Below, in pieces: positions 11,212 to 21,679 of a DNA stretch of 64,000 nucleotides. The notes under the pieces were generated by a model. The model ran no database searches, had not been told where the DNA came from, and was given only the letters and a program-made list of their open reading frames with translations. The stretch is taken from positions 748,627,556 to 748,691,555 of the forward strand of contig OY856413.1 of NCBI GenBank assembly GCA_963693085.1, given 5' to 3'. Position 1 is the stretch's first letter. Each line of letters begins with the position of its first letter. Position numbers and translations under genes: made by a program. Source of the stretch: Alisma plantago-aquatica. Its lineage: Eukaryota; Streptophyta; Magnoliopsida; Alismatales; Alismataceae.

Positions 11212-12845
11212 GACTCCCACTTGCACTGTGAGTCAATCACCATTGAATCATATTCATAGTGATATTCAAACATGTCACACATGTTACTATGCTCTAGTGC
11301 TAACATAGTGAGTTATGGCAACACCTTGCCAAAGTCAGTATTAATTGCATGTCTCTCATCTCTTCGTTGTACGTCACACGTATGAGATGGAGTTGCTGTA
11401 ATATGCGATCTAGTATTCCTTTGCTAACTTTTAGCCACATTGCATGACCAAGCGCTCCTAAATTATCATCAATGACTGGAATATCTATAAGTTCATCTCT
11501 ATGAACTTCCATATCCATATAGTATCCACTAATGTTCTCTAACACACGGATACTCAACTTTTCCTTTTTAAACAGATTTATTGGAACATTTTCATTTATC
11601 AACAAACATTCACTTTTATATATCCCATATATATTTTGCGATTAATTTTCTATCCTTTTCGGAAGTTCTCATCAGTGTAACTCTTTACAGTGAACCCTTC
11701 CTTATTTCCATAGAACTAGTACTTCTCAAGTACTTATCAAGTTCTTATGGTATTCCAGTAACCCTTACTGGAACTAGACAGACATCCACGCATCATGTCC
11801 CACATACGAGTTATCAGGATGAGCACATCATATTGGCATGTCCTACATACAAGATGGTGAATGCATTTTATTCTTACTATGTCCATACATTCAAGATAAT
11901 GGGATAATTACATACATGATAGATCCATATCTATTCTTAGTGTTCCCATTCTTCATAAGAATTGGACACTTGCCCTTGGGATACTAACTCCATGTAACAT
12001 GGACAAGTTTTCTCCCACTGAATCTGTGCACACTGAACCCTTAAGTATAGATTACCAATGTATGCTCTCTCTTTTCAGGTTAAGAGGTTTTCGAGAACTA
12101 TCTCTGTAGATCTCTATTCCTATCACATAGGAAACGTCTCTATCTTCCTTAAAGATAATTTCCACTTTGGATTTCCATTCTTAGAACATCTCCATTTCAC
12201 ATCAACATATGGAATGTGAATACGCTCCCACTAAATCACAGATCCCTTCTTTATCTTTGACATATCAGTCAAACCCTTTGATCATATTATCAAAGTAAAG
12301 ATCCAGCTCTGAGTTGCTTGTACTTAATCAATCACATTGATTAGTCCATTATAACTTATAGACTTCATTTGCATTAATGGATTCATAAATCTTATAGGTT
12401 GTGTCACGTACACATCCTTGTTTTATTCCTCATAGGAATGCAGTTTTAGTATTTGTATGCCAAATCTCTTAGTCATTAAGTTGCAATTAACAAGCATCAT
12501 CCTTCTCAAATGTTATCCATGTGTCTTAACACTTAAGACTCATTTGCACTTATGGATTTCATCCCAATGGGTGCTACCATCAAGGTCATGCCTTATGATT
12601 CACATGGAAGTCATTTAGGATGTAATGGTCATAACTCAAAATCTGGCTTCTCATTTTCATCTAGATAGTTGACTCATCACATGACCAACTCATCACATAG
12701 ATAACTATTGTTGCTCACTTTTTAATGAAATTTCACTTCCAAATTGTTGCTCACATATAACTATTGTTGCTCACTATGGATTTCATCACATAGATCTTGG
12801 TTATGAGATTTCACTTCCAAATTGTTGCTCACATATAACTATGAA
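11212..12845 (-). pseudogene. Eroded copia pol (reverse transcriptase / RNase H part)
   Basis: This is the 3' part of the copia internal domain on the minus strand. Around 12,050-12,140 a reading of VIGIEIYRDSSRKPLNL matches the copia block that is usually ILGIxIxRDRxxxxLxLSQ. Further eroded blocks follow, with many stops and frame changes. Short AGTGGGAG words recur at ~12,010 and ~12,220. A 102-codon open frame at 11,300-11,605 is a remnant and not an intact gene. The gag, integrase and 5' LTR that should lie to the right are not seen on the far side of the CACTA element. Confidence 0.55.
12680..12845. repeat. Short direct duplications next to the CACTA insertion site
   Basis: TTTCACTTCCAAATTGTTGC followed by TCACATATAACTAT occurs at ~12,728 and ~12,808, and ATTGTTGCTCACT also repeats. 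The second copy ends two bases before the GAA target site. Confidence 0.75.
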
Positions 12846-12874
12846 CACTAGTACAGGAATGGTCTGTAGCGTCA

Positions 12875-13460
12875 GTTTTTTAAAGCCTGCATCGTCACTT
12901 TTTAACCGACGCCTAGGTGGCCGTCGCTACAGAATTTGGTCTATAACGTCAGATTATTTAACCACATAAAATCGACCTTACAGAGTAAACACCGACGCAA
13001 AAGGTTGTAAAAATTCTGACCTAGGCGAGAAAAAGGAGCCTATAAGGTCGGTTATTTCATAAAAACCGACCATAAAGATTGAATAACATTCAGTGATAAT
13101 ACTCGGTCGAGAAAATTGTCGACCGAAAATATTTCGGTCTCGACCGAGAACTCTCTATAAGGTCGGATTTTTGAAATAACCGACCCTAAAGATTGAATAA
13201 AAAATTTTAGTGTAAGACTCGGTCGACAAACCTCTCGACCGATAGTAATTCGGTCGAGAAGTTTGTCGACCGAGTCTTACACTGAAATATTTTATTCAAT
13301 CTTTAGGGTCGGTTATTTAAAAAATCCGACCTTATAGAGGACATTTAGACTCAGTTTTTTACAAAAATTGACGCTAGAAGTTATATTTTGATCGAAAATT
13401 TTCTCGACCGAAGAGTGTACACTGAATTCAATCTTTAGGGTCGGTTATTTAAAAAACCGA
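12875..13460. repeat. Left subterminal repeat block of the CACTA element
   Basis: Two unit types alternate: inverted pairs of the form GGTCGGTTATTT...AAACCGACC, and GTCGAC-centred words such as TCGGTCGAGAAGTTTGTCGA. In characterised CACTA elements subterminal repeats are the binding sites of the TnpA protein. That role is inferred here. Confidence 0.8.
13153..13340. repeat. Inverted repeat with ~92-bp arms
   Basis: The arm from CTCTATAAGGTCGG (13,153) to CTCGACCGA (~13,240) is repeated in reverse complement from TCGGTCGAG (~13,249) to CCTTATAGAG (~13,339). Only a handful of mismatches and a loop of ~7 bases are seen. The single strand could fold into a long hairpin. Confidence 0.85.
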
Positions 13461-13748
13461 CGCTAAAAGTTATGATTTTTTTTTAAAAATTTCTGCAGAA
13501 ATTGATATAGAACAGAAGAACAAGAAGATTCATATATTCTGGGAGAGGGGAGCATTGATGCTCAACCGTCACCATTCAAAACCACACATTCATAACAAAA
13601 ATGATAATAAATATCATAATTTACAAAATGATAGAGTGCAAGTCTGAGATGACATATATTACAAAAGTAAAAATATGAAAGAGTACGTACTCAAACCACA
13701 TACATAAATGGAGCTGACATATTTAATCCAATGCTATTTCGACTTCAC
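13461..13748. other. 3' untranslated part of the tnpA-like gene
   Basis: AT-rich sequence between the left subterminal block and the stop codon of the tnpA-like gene. No reading frame or repeat is seen. Confidence 0.4.
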
Positions 13749-16700
13749 TTATAAAACACGTTGACCACTCTTCTCAGAATTCATTCGAGTCCACATGTGT
13801 GTAAGCTGAGTTGTAAAGATCTGTAACAGAAAATGCACATGTTAATATTTTATAAAAATGACTACAATCACTTGTAAATTTATGATGTTATTCTTTATTA
13901 CCTGACTTATAGTCTGAATGTCATGTGATGCTTGTTTGACAATAGTTTGCATATATTTCATTACATAGTAGCCACAAGCCCAATCATTATTTTGCATAGG
14001 ACACTACAAATAACAAATTATACTTAATGTTAGTAAACTACTATAAACAACAATTGAGATAAGAGTATAAGAGTTGACATATTACAGTTGAAAATTAATA
14101 CATAAAGAGTAAGCAGTTGTCAAAGTAGCTACCTTGACATTTTTCAAAGTCAATGTCTTTAATTTTGTGGGTATTTGTCCTCCAGCTTCACGAAAAGCCT
14201 TTATACCCCTATCAATTAAACGATAGTTGGTAAAATAGAAATTCTAAATAGAAATATCATGTTGAAGCAATTGATTAAATTTATGCTTACTCCATAGCTG
14301 AAAATTTCAGTTTGTGACTCCTTGTTATTTTACCCATTGGGTCAAGATAATAAAGAGTCATCAATTTTGGGACAATCACCAGTAATTCCCAATGTCTAGC
14401 TCTGAGTAAGAATAAAACAAACATTAAAATAAATAGTTTCATTCATTATTAAAATTATATTGAATAATAATACTTATTGGACGTTAAAAAGAATTAGGAT
14501 AATTTCCTTCCCCTCACTAGAAAAATATTTGAATGCATCAGAGAAGTACTCATTCACATCCTCAATATTTGTCTCCATCTGACTAGTGACCGAAGGAACT
14601 AAGAATGCAATATTCTTTATATCAAAGTTGGTGACCTCGGTATATAAATGGTTGTTAAACATTTGTAATTATTTTCATATGTAGAAATAAGCTAAAAATG
14701 TGTATTGGAATTTTCTATATATATTGATAGATCATTACCTTATCCATACTTCTATTATCGAAGTGTTCAGCCAATCATACCGGAACAACTCTATAATATC
14801 ATCAAGAAAAATAAAATTCTCAAAGTCTCTCCCAACTGCATCTTCTGTTAACTTGACCATCATATGTGATCCTGATCTTTGGTTGGCTAAGTATCGACAC
14901 AAATATTTAGATTTGCTTCCCAATTCGTTGAATGTAGTTTCGGGAATGAAAGATGGCTTGGGCATAGGAGGATGACTAGCAGAAGTTTTACTTTTTGGTT
15001 TACAAACCTGTTAATTAAATTACATACTTATATTACATGACTTCATATATGCAGTCAAATATGAAAAATATGGTAGAAATAAGGTATACCTTGTCATTGA
15101 TAACCAAGTGTCTAGGCCAACCCACCATAGCACCCTCAGCTTCTTCAATTGTACTATATTCAGGATTAGGTATGGGTAGTGGTTTGTCCCCCATTCCGCC
15201 ATACACAAGATGGATGGACACACGACAGATGTCATCAGTAATTTGTTGGCAATGCAATGTACCACCAAGGTTGTACACTTTGCCCGCTGCCACAACATTA
15301 TATTCTGGAACCTCCACTGCAAGTTTACAGTTCATACCAACCTAGATTGAAATAATATAAGTTATATAAGAAACAGTAGAACAGATACATGTTACAACTA
15401 TATATATTATTATATATTTATCATACGAATTACACAACATATATAGAACAAAAACTTACTACTGATTGTTGTGGTGGTTCATCGGGAGTGCTCCCATGAC
15501 CTTCTAAAACTGTAGCATGGGCTTGTACCTCATCACTTGAGAGACGTGCAGTATGAATAGGTTGAGAAGGTTGAGTAGGCTGAAATGAAGACATTATTTC
15601 TTTTACTTTCTGTGCTACTAATGCTTCAAGATCCTCTTGTGTAAAACCTCCTACACGACCTCTTTTAGATTGCGAAGGGCCAAAATAAGACTTGAATCCT
15701 ATGCCAGCTCCTAATCCCCTAACACGGCCAGGATGCTCCTTCGTACCAAGAGCAACTGCTAGTTCATCCATGTAGCCAGTTGGGATGAACTTTCCTTCCT
15801 TCCTTTGCTCGTGGAGATCAGTCTATTCATAGTTAATAAAAATATTAAATCACAATATCAATTAGATATAAATAAATCTAAGTTTGTGGAAGTTACTCTT
15901 TACTTAGTTGGGATAAACCTACCATCTTTTGTGCCACCTCCTTAGTTGCAGGGTTGACAATTTCACCGGCTCGATTCTTTCTAGCATCAATCCATGTCAT
16001 GTGTCGGGGTGGTCGCTCAACTTGAGTTGTACTAGATTCTTCTCCAGAAGATGATTGCTTCTCTTGTAGTTGGCGGCGGAAGGCATAACCACTGGGCCCC
16101 AAGCGATGGTCATGCACATTTTTAGCCCGTCTTTCCTTTTGAGCCTGGTGAATAGCCTGATCATTTAAAATGAGGTATTGCAATTTAGACTTGGCAAACA
16201 TGTATAAAAAGATTCACCTCCTTAATTGTATAAAATTAAATATTCATACAATACATCACAATCTTTATTACCTGAAACTCTTCCGATCTCCTAGCTGCAA
16301 CAAATCTTTCCCACACCTCAGGATCAATAAAAATATATACATCTGTAGATTTCTTCTTTTGTTTAGGATTATTTATAAATTCCCTTACAAGATATGTCTT
16401 AAAACCCCTCCATCGTACACCACAACGTTGTAGCACTCTTTTCTTGTGATCTTTTTCATTTAGATGAAAAACACCCTATACATACAAAAGAAGCAATTAA
16501 TAATATTGTTTTGAAAAGGAATTAATTCCAAGCAAACTAAATTAGAATCAATAGATAAAAAACTTATCACTTCCACTCACAGATATATCTTTCCATATGA
16601 GATCTTTTTTGGCATTAGGAACATCATGCCAATTTTCTATATCTATTGGCACCTTAGTGCACGCGGTCGCCCCTACGTAATGCTTGAAAGCACTAGCATG

Positions 16701-16894
16701 TTCCCCAACAAGTGCTCCTGTCATATCAAACTGGACTGGTAATTTATCCCCTTAGCCCTGAGCTCCTGCAGCCTACGCATCAATGTAGGACCTCTACTGT
16801 TCTTAGCATCACCACTACCATCCTCATGGTGCTCATGCTCAGAATGTTCATCTTCATGGTGCTCATGCTCAAAATATTCATCTTCACTCGCCAT
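13749..16894 (-). CDS. CACTA TnpA-like protein: Ptta/En/Spm domain, DUF8039-like domain and Ulp1/C48-type peptidase domain
   Basis: Exons read on the minus strand: 16894-16581, 16475-16272, 16156-15923, 15822-15460, 15341-15090, 15007-14739, ~14662-14474, 14401-14291, ~14230-14133, 14003-13902 and 13820-13749 (stop). Most junctions obey GT-AG. The N-terminus is acidic and His/Glu-rich (EHEHHEDEH). Exons 1-3 match the plant Ptta/En/Spm transposase family (PF03004), e.g. CGVRWRGFKTYL, EVWERFVAARRSEEF and HDHRLGPSGYAFRR. The 15,090-15,341 exon (VVAAGKVYNLGG, GWPRHLVI) resembles the DUF8039 block. The C-terminus has the cysteine peptidase set His-Trp (HWELLVIV; His 14,392-14,394), Asp (YLDPMG; 14,341-14,343), and Gln plus Cys (QNNDWACGYY; Cys 13,974-13,976). 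A one-base deletion in a G run near 16,750 breaks the frame in exon 1. The ~14,474-14,662 exon boundaries are uncertain. Confidence 0.75.
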
Positions 16895-17017
16895 TTTAGA
16901 ACCTGCAAGTATACATGATAAAAAAATTAAGTGATAATAAAAGCACAAGTGATAAGGTATACATGATAATAAAATAAATAATTCAAAGAATACATGCCTT
17001 TAGTATTGGTTGAGTTG

Positions 17018-17465
17018 TTAGTCAAGGAAAATTCCTTCAGCATGGTCTTGACATTTATAATATTCATCGGTGTTATCTTCAACATTTACACTTGGCAAAC
17101 CAACTGAGAATGGACTGGAATCATCATACTTTTCGTAGTATTCTTCTTCATTTATAGGATCTACAGTAAACTGTCTTTTTCCATTAAGAACGACAGACCA
17201 ATTTTTATTTGCAGGGTCATCAATATAGAATACTTGTTTTGCTTGGTTTGCCATGATGAATGGCTCATCTTTGAAACCAATCTTTTCAAAATTCACCAAT
17301 TTGAAACCCAACTCATCCACTAAAACTCCTTTATTGTTGTCAACCCAATTACACCTAAATATAGGAACTCGAAAATTTGTATAGTCCATTTCCCATATGT
17401 CCTCAATGATGCCGTAATATGACATCTCAGCTTCGCGTGGTCTTTTATCTTTGGCAAATAACCAC
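17018..17465 (-). pseudogene. Isolated DUF4216 segment of a CACTA TNP2-type transposase
   Basis: The frame runs from about RWLFAKDKRPREAEMSYYG to the stop near 17,018. It contains YYGIIEDIWEMDY, FRCNWVD and QAKQVFYIDDP, the signature run of DUF4216 (PF13952), which in CACTA elements follows the TNP2 catalytic and DUF4218 domains. Those upstream domains should lie at 17.5-20 kb on this strand, but that stretch holds non-coding, GC-rich and repeat sequence. So the transposase is deleted apart from this tail. Just upstream (~17,470-17,540) a GTGGTTATTTGCCA word is duplicated, perhaps at the deletion junction. Confidence 0.8.
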
Positions 17466-18030
17466 CGATGTAAATTTCAGCAACATTTCCCCTAAGTTCT
17501 CCTAGTACACCTATGTAAATGGCAAATAACCACTCACATATGTACCCAGAGAACAAATGGAGAAATCCTACTGAAATAATCTACAAAACTAAACATACAT
17601 TATACAGGTACATCCTAAGTGAGATTAAAATATCCAAAAACAGTCCCAAACTGGGGACTATCCAAAGTTTACTCCTAATGAGTAAATTTTGAACGAGTTT
17701 CTAAGTTAATATATAAATGCATTATTTTCATATTTATATATTAAGTTAAACATCATGCATCAACCCTAAAGTATCAATCTAGGAGTACACATGTCTAATC
17801 TAGTATTAATTTCTAAAATTTATATAATGATTACATATGAAAAAAGACATGCATGTTTTTATTATTGGGTTATCAAATCATATAAAATGGAAAATACTTG
17901 TACAAATTAGCAAAGTAAGGCCATTTCCAACAGTCCAAAGATTGAAATCATTATAATATTCAGAATTATTTGTGAACATTACAACAAATATGATAAAAAC
18001 ATTTATAGCTCCAACATAAATAAGTTCTAG
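17466..18030. other. AT-rich non-coding stretch where TNP2 would be expected
   Basis: No TNP2 or DUF4218 motif is visible on either strand. The sequence is AT-rich with stops in all frames. Confidence 0.5.
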
Positions 18031-18059
18031 GTGGGCTCTCAGTCGCAGGTGGGCTCTCG

Positions 18060-18480
18060 GTCGACTAATTGTCGACCGAGATGGACCTGGAAGCAGCAAT
18101 GGCGGCGGGCGGGAATGAAGGGGAACAAGGAACGAAGGAAGCTCAAACTTACTTGGAAATGGCAGCGAGCTTTGTGGAGGAAGAGAAGAACTTCACAGAG
18201 AGGCGGTGACCTTCGTGGAAGAGTGGAAGGCGGCGACGACGAGCTTCACGGCAACGAAGAGCTTCACGGCAATGAAAAGCTTCACGGCAACGACGGGCTT
18301 CGTTGAGGAAGAGTGAAGGCGGCGACGACGAGCTTCACGATCCACTTCGCGGCGACGACGAGCTTCACGATCCTCTTGGCGGCGTGGAGAGGCGGCAACG
18401 GCTTCAGGGAGAAGCGTTCGCGGCAACGGCGGAATGACAAAGTGAAAAGGGGTTTTGCGGCGCCGCGGGAGAGAGATTAA
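18060..18480. repeat. GC-rich block with 18-bp and ~31-bp tandem repeats
   Basis: An 18-base unit, GAGCTTCACGGCAACGAA, is repeated three to four times at ~18,240-18,302. A ~31-base unit beginning GCGGCGACGACGAGCTTCAC repeats at ~18,309-18,380. Composition is far from the AT-rich neighbours. On the minus strand it could be the 5' untranslated/first-exon region of the CACTA transcript. The frames across it are low-complexity (Arg-, Ala- and Val-rich) and are not called as genes. Confidence 0.65.
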
Positions 18481-18539
18481 AAAGAGAAAAGGGTTTCACG
18501 GGAGGAAGAAAGACTAAAATTTCGGCTTTTTGCACGGAG

Positions 18540-19150
18540 TGAAAAACTGTAGCGTCGATTAACAACCAAAACCCGACTCTACAGATAAACGGTGCCCGTG
18601 TTGGGTTGCAAACTTGGTCGACGAAATTGTCAACCGAAAAGACCTATAGGGTCGGTTATTAGGTAAACCCGAAGCTACAAGTGCTAATACGAAGAAATCT
18701 GGCTCGTTTCGGTCGACAATTTGTCGACCGAGAAGGAGCAAGATTTCCTTCGTACAAGCACCTATAGGGTCGGTTTTTTCATATAACTGACCCTAGAGGT
18801 GCTTATACATGTGTGAAAAACTAAATTGGATATTGTCGGTCGACAATATTGTCGATCGAGACCCCCTATAGGGTCGGTTATTAGAAAAACCAACCCTAGA
18901 GGTGCTTCTAAGAAAGAAATCTGGCTTCATTCGGTCGACAAATTTGTCGACCGAATGTGTGTCGGTCGACAAATTTGTCGACCGAAGATGCGTGAAAAAC
19001 TGGATCGAAAATTCATGCCGGTCGACAATAATTGTCGACCGGGGAGCATTTTAGAGTCGGTTATAAAGGAAAAACCGACCCTATAGGTGCTTATACACGT
19101 GAAATCTGACTCTATCTCGATCGACAAATTCATCGACCGAGGATCTCTAA
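18540..19150. repeat. Internal block of CACTA subterminal-type repeats
   Basis: Repeats of the same two kinds as at the ends: GTCGACAAATTTGTCGAC palindromes (e.g. 18,713-18,731, 18,936-18,953, 18,964-18,981) and inverted GGTCGGTTAT...AACCGACCCTA pairs. A third such zone follows at 19,719-19,880. Their presence in the middle of the element is unusual and suggests duplication of an end region or fusion of two elements. Confidence 0.8.
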
Positions 19151-19154
19151 AGTG

Positions 19155-19650
19155 CTTCCACAACCCTAATAATGATGTTATGTGAAACTTTAATATATGG
19201 TGATGTCGTATGAAACCCTAATATGAGATAATGTTATGTGAAACCCTTATATGGAATGATGTTATGTGAAACCCTAATATGGAAATGTTATGTGAAACCT
19301 TAATATAGGATGGTGTTGTGTAAAAACCCTAATATGGGATAATGTTATGTGAAATTTCAATATGGGATGATGATATGTGAAACCTAATTGATAAAGATGG
19401 GAAACTCTAACCCTAATGAGGGAATAGAGATGTTATTTTTGTATTGCATGCTGTTGATATGAAATTGATATGGTTGATATGAAATTGAGATGATTGTGTA
19501 ACAAATATCCTGAATACCTTGGTCAGATGACCTGAAGGTAATAGTTACCTAATAAGTGATAACCATGTTTAGTGATGAACTAAGGGTTTGAATACCCAGA
19601 ATAAGCAAATGTGATGATGGTGTAATTGAGGGATGTGAATTCCCAACAAT
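19155..19650 (-). mobile_element. Fragment of an LTR family captured inside the CACTA element
   Basis: 19,160-19,440 is a run of ~30-base units based on ATGTTATGTGAAACCCTAAT. Then 19,498-19,610 reads TACCTTGGTCAGATGACCTG and GGGTTTGAATACCC. The reverse complements occur in the same order in the large insertion at 54,330-54,050 and 53,110-52,990. About 1 kb that separates them there is absent here. The fragment is therefore a deleted piece of the same LTR family, inside CACTA DNA. Confidence 0.75.
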
Positions 19651-19718
19651 GAGATAAAAGATTGAGATCCCAATGCTTTATAACGTTTTGAAAAGTACTA
19701 AACTCTATTCAAAAATTT

Positions 19719-19880
19719 TTGTCGGTCGACTATTTGTTGACCGAAAGAGCTCTAGGGTCGGTTATAAGGAAAAAACTGACCCTAAAGTCATCCTCGATCG
19801 ACAATATTGTCGACCGAATTTGTCTCATTCGACAATATTGTCGACCGAATTTGTCTCGGTCGATAATATTTTCGACCGAG
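19719..19880. repeat. Cluster of GTCGAC palindromes
   Basis: Three to four copies of TCGACAATATTGTCGACCGA and variants, plus one GGTCGGTTATAAGG...ACTGACCC inverted pair. This is the edge of the array zone that precedes the 455-codon gene. Confidence 0.75.
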
Positions 19881-20148
19881 ATTAGCCCTGTTTCAATGTT
19901 TTAAATTAAGTACCAAGTGTGTGTGTATGAGATTAACCAAGTGATGCTTTGTCAAATTTAGCCATAATTTATTTTTCAATCATTTGAAATAACAATATTC
20001 TTATATAACATGTATATGTCCAAATGAAGCCATGGAAAACACTTTTATTCATAATAATTTAATGCCCATACACTTTATAAGATGAAACATGACATACTTG
20101 CTTTATAAAAAGATATACATTACATCATTACAAAGATATCTCATAATC

Positions 20149-21516
20149 TCACTGGAAAGACCGAAGGATTACATCAATGTCTGGGTCTTTTCCAAGAAAG
20201 GGATCAGCTCCATAATATTTGACCAGTGTTTGCCACTCCAAGGCACCTATCATGGTTAAGGCATAAGCCTCCAAGAAGGTGGGAACACGATCAAAGCGAA
20301 AGTTGGCAGCAATGTCTTGAAGTTGAATTGGGGAAAACTGAGTATGTGTGAGATCAGGAGATGGTGGAGGTGGAATTTGATAGTAGTTGTAGGAAGGATT
20401 GTATGGATTTATCATGCCAGGATTAAGGGAATAGGGATATTCATCAGGTTGGTTAGGAGAGAGAGCTTGCATCCTTTGGTTTAAATAAGTCATGCCATGG
20501 TGATTATAATCCAATTGCCTACTTAGGTGATATTGGGAGCCAACAATGTATGTCAAGGTATTTGTAATAGGATCATGGGGTAGGTTGGTAGGAGGAGGTG
20601 GTGGAGGTATGTCTTGGGTGGATGTCTCCCCTTCAGTCCTAGCCCTTTTGTGGCCAAAGTCGATTCCCATCTTTTCCACCATACTTTTACTTATCTTTTG
20701 GGGTTTTCTATCCCATGTGTAACCTAAGTCATCCTCAATATTCTTCTTAAGAAAATGTTGAGTGATTTGGCATACAAAGTCAGCATAAGGTGGATTGCCA
20801 TAAAACTCAAGCATATTCTTAAGGATGATACGAATAAAGTTTATAGGAATACCTTTGAGAATGACATAGATAAGGTACATATGAAAGGTGGGTACTTCAG
20901 ATTTGTTTGCTCTAGGATGGATATTGGTGGCAACAATGAGATTTATGATCCTAGCTTCAGGTTTTAAATTTATGGCATAATAGGTACCCCTATCTTCATG
21001 AAAAGTCGTATTTGATTGAAAGATGGCTCTTTTGACATCACTAAGGCTAGTTGTAGTGTCATCTTGGGAGAGTTTGTTGAGTGGATTTCCTCTAGTGAGA
21101 TCAATAAAATTTTTATATTCTTCTATATCTATGTCAAGCATATCAAGAATACCCTCCTCAGTAAAATGGAATCCATACCCACCAACCATAGAGGAGAAGG
21201 AATCATGTTCAGGATGTTCGGCTAAATTGACATAGAATTCATTAACTACTTTGGAGGAGTAGAAATGGAAGGAGGGATTTAGAAAATCAGTCAAATGTTG
21301 CACCTCGAAAAGTTCCTCCAAATCGACAATGCTTTGGAAGTCCATGACGTTGACTGGCCGTCGTGGAAGAGGAGTTTTTGACGAGAGCCTAAGGTAGCGG
21401 TCTCCTGCAGCTGCATCGATGAAAGGGACGTCGTTGATGAACGACAGCGTTGAAGAGACTGTCCTTCCTTTCCTACCTGCAACTTGCTTCTTTCCGCGCG
21501 TAGATGATGAAGCCAT
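20149..21516 (-). CDS. Putative plant transposon protein (PF20167-like), intact 455-residue frame
   Basis: A single uninterrupted frame from ATG 21,514-21,516 (MASSSTRGKKQVAGRKGRT) to the stop at 20,149. The frame is open 75 bases further upstream but has no ATG there. The basic N-terminus may be a nuclear signal. Residues ~70-230 (VVNEFYVNLAEHPE, FTEEGILDMLDID, INLIVATNIHPRANKS) resemble the 'putative plant transposon protein' domain found in many transposon-derived plant proteins of unknown role. A nuclear-signal-like GHKRARTEGE, a PPPPPP stretch and a Tyr/Pro/Asn-rich tail follow. A TATA box lies ~135 bases upstream. The gene sits between two array zones of the CACTA element, on the same strand as tnpA. 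The domain call is from memory of the family's pattern. Confidence 0.7.
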   Translation of the reverse strand: MASSSTRGKKQVAGRKGRTVSSTLSFINDVPFIDAAAGDRYLRLSSKTPLPRRPVNVMDFQSIVDLEELFEVQHLTDFLNPSFHFYSSKVVNEFYVNLAEHPEHDSFSSMVGGYGFHFTEEGILDMLDIDIEEYKNFIDLTRGNPLNKLSQDDTTTSLSDVKRAIFQSNTTFHEDRGTYYAINLKPEARIINLIVATNIHPRANKSEVPTFHMYLIYVILKGIPINFIRIILKNMLEFYGNPPYADFVCQITQHFLKKNIEDDLGYTWDRKPQKISKSMVEKMGIDFGHKRARTEGETSTQDIPPPPPPTNLPHDPITNTLTYIVGSQYHLSRQLDYNHHGMTYLNQRMQALSPNQPDEYPYSLNPGMINPYNPSYNYYQIPPPPSPDLTHTQFSPIQLQDIAANFRFDRVPTFLEAYALTMIGALEWQTLVKYYGADPFLGKDPDIDVILRSFQ

Positions 21517-21650
21517 TTCGTTGCTTTGAAATGGAGAAATAGCAAGCAAGAATTGGATGTAGAGAAGCTGAAGATTTTCACAAGAATACACTAGAGAGGA
21601 GCTAGAGAAGTGAGAATGTGAAGGTGTGAAGAAATGGATCGTTTTGGGTG

Positions 21651-21660
21651 CTATTTATAG
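21651..21660 (-). promoter_or_regulatory. TATA box upstream of the 455-codon gene
   Basis: The minus strand reads GCTATAAATAGCACC. With a start site ~30 bases downstream, the leader to ATG 21,516 would be ~105 bases. The good spacing supports this gene having its own promoter. Confidence 0.6.
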
Positions 21661-21679
21661 CAAAACAGAGTCAATTTTG

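Noticed and set aside
18193..18426. Arg/Val-rich repeat protein
   Set aside because: It is a reading of the GC-rich tandem repeat block. Frames on both strands are open for the same reason and no start context or domain supports either.
21517..21591. A start 75 bases upstream for the transposon-protein gene
   Set aside because: The upstream first codon is GTG, not ATG. The first ATG of the frame is at 21,514-21,516 and begins a plausible MASSS N-terminus.
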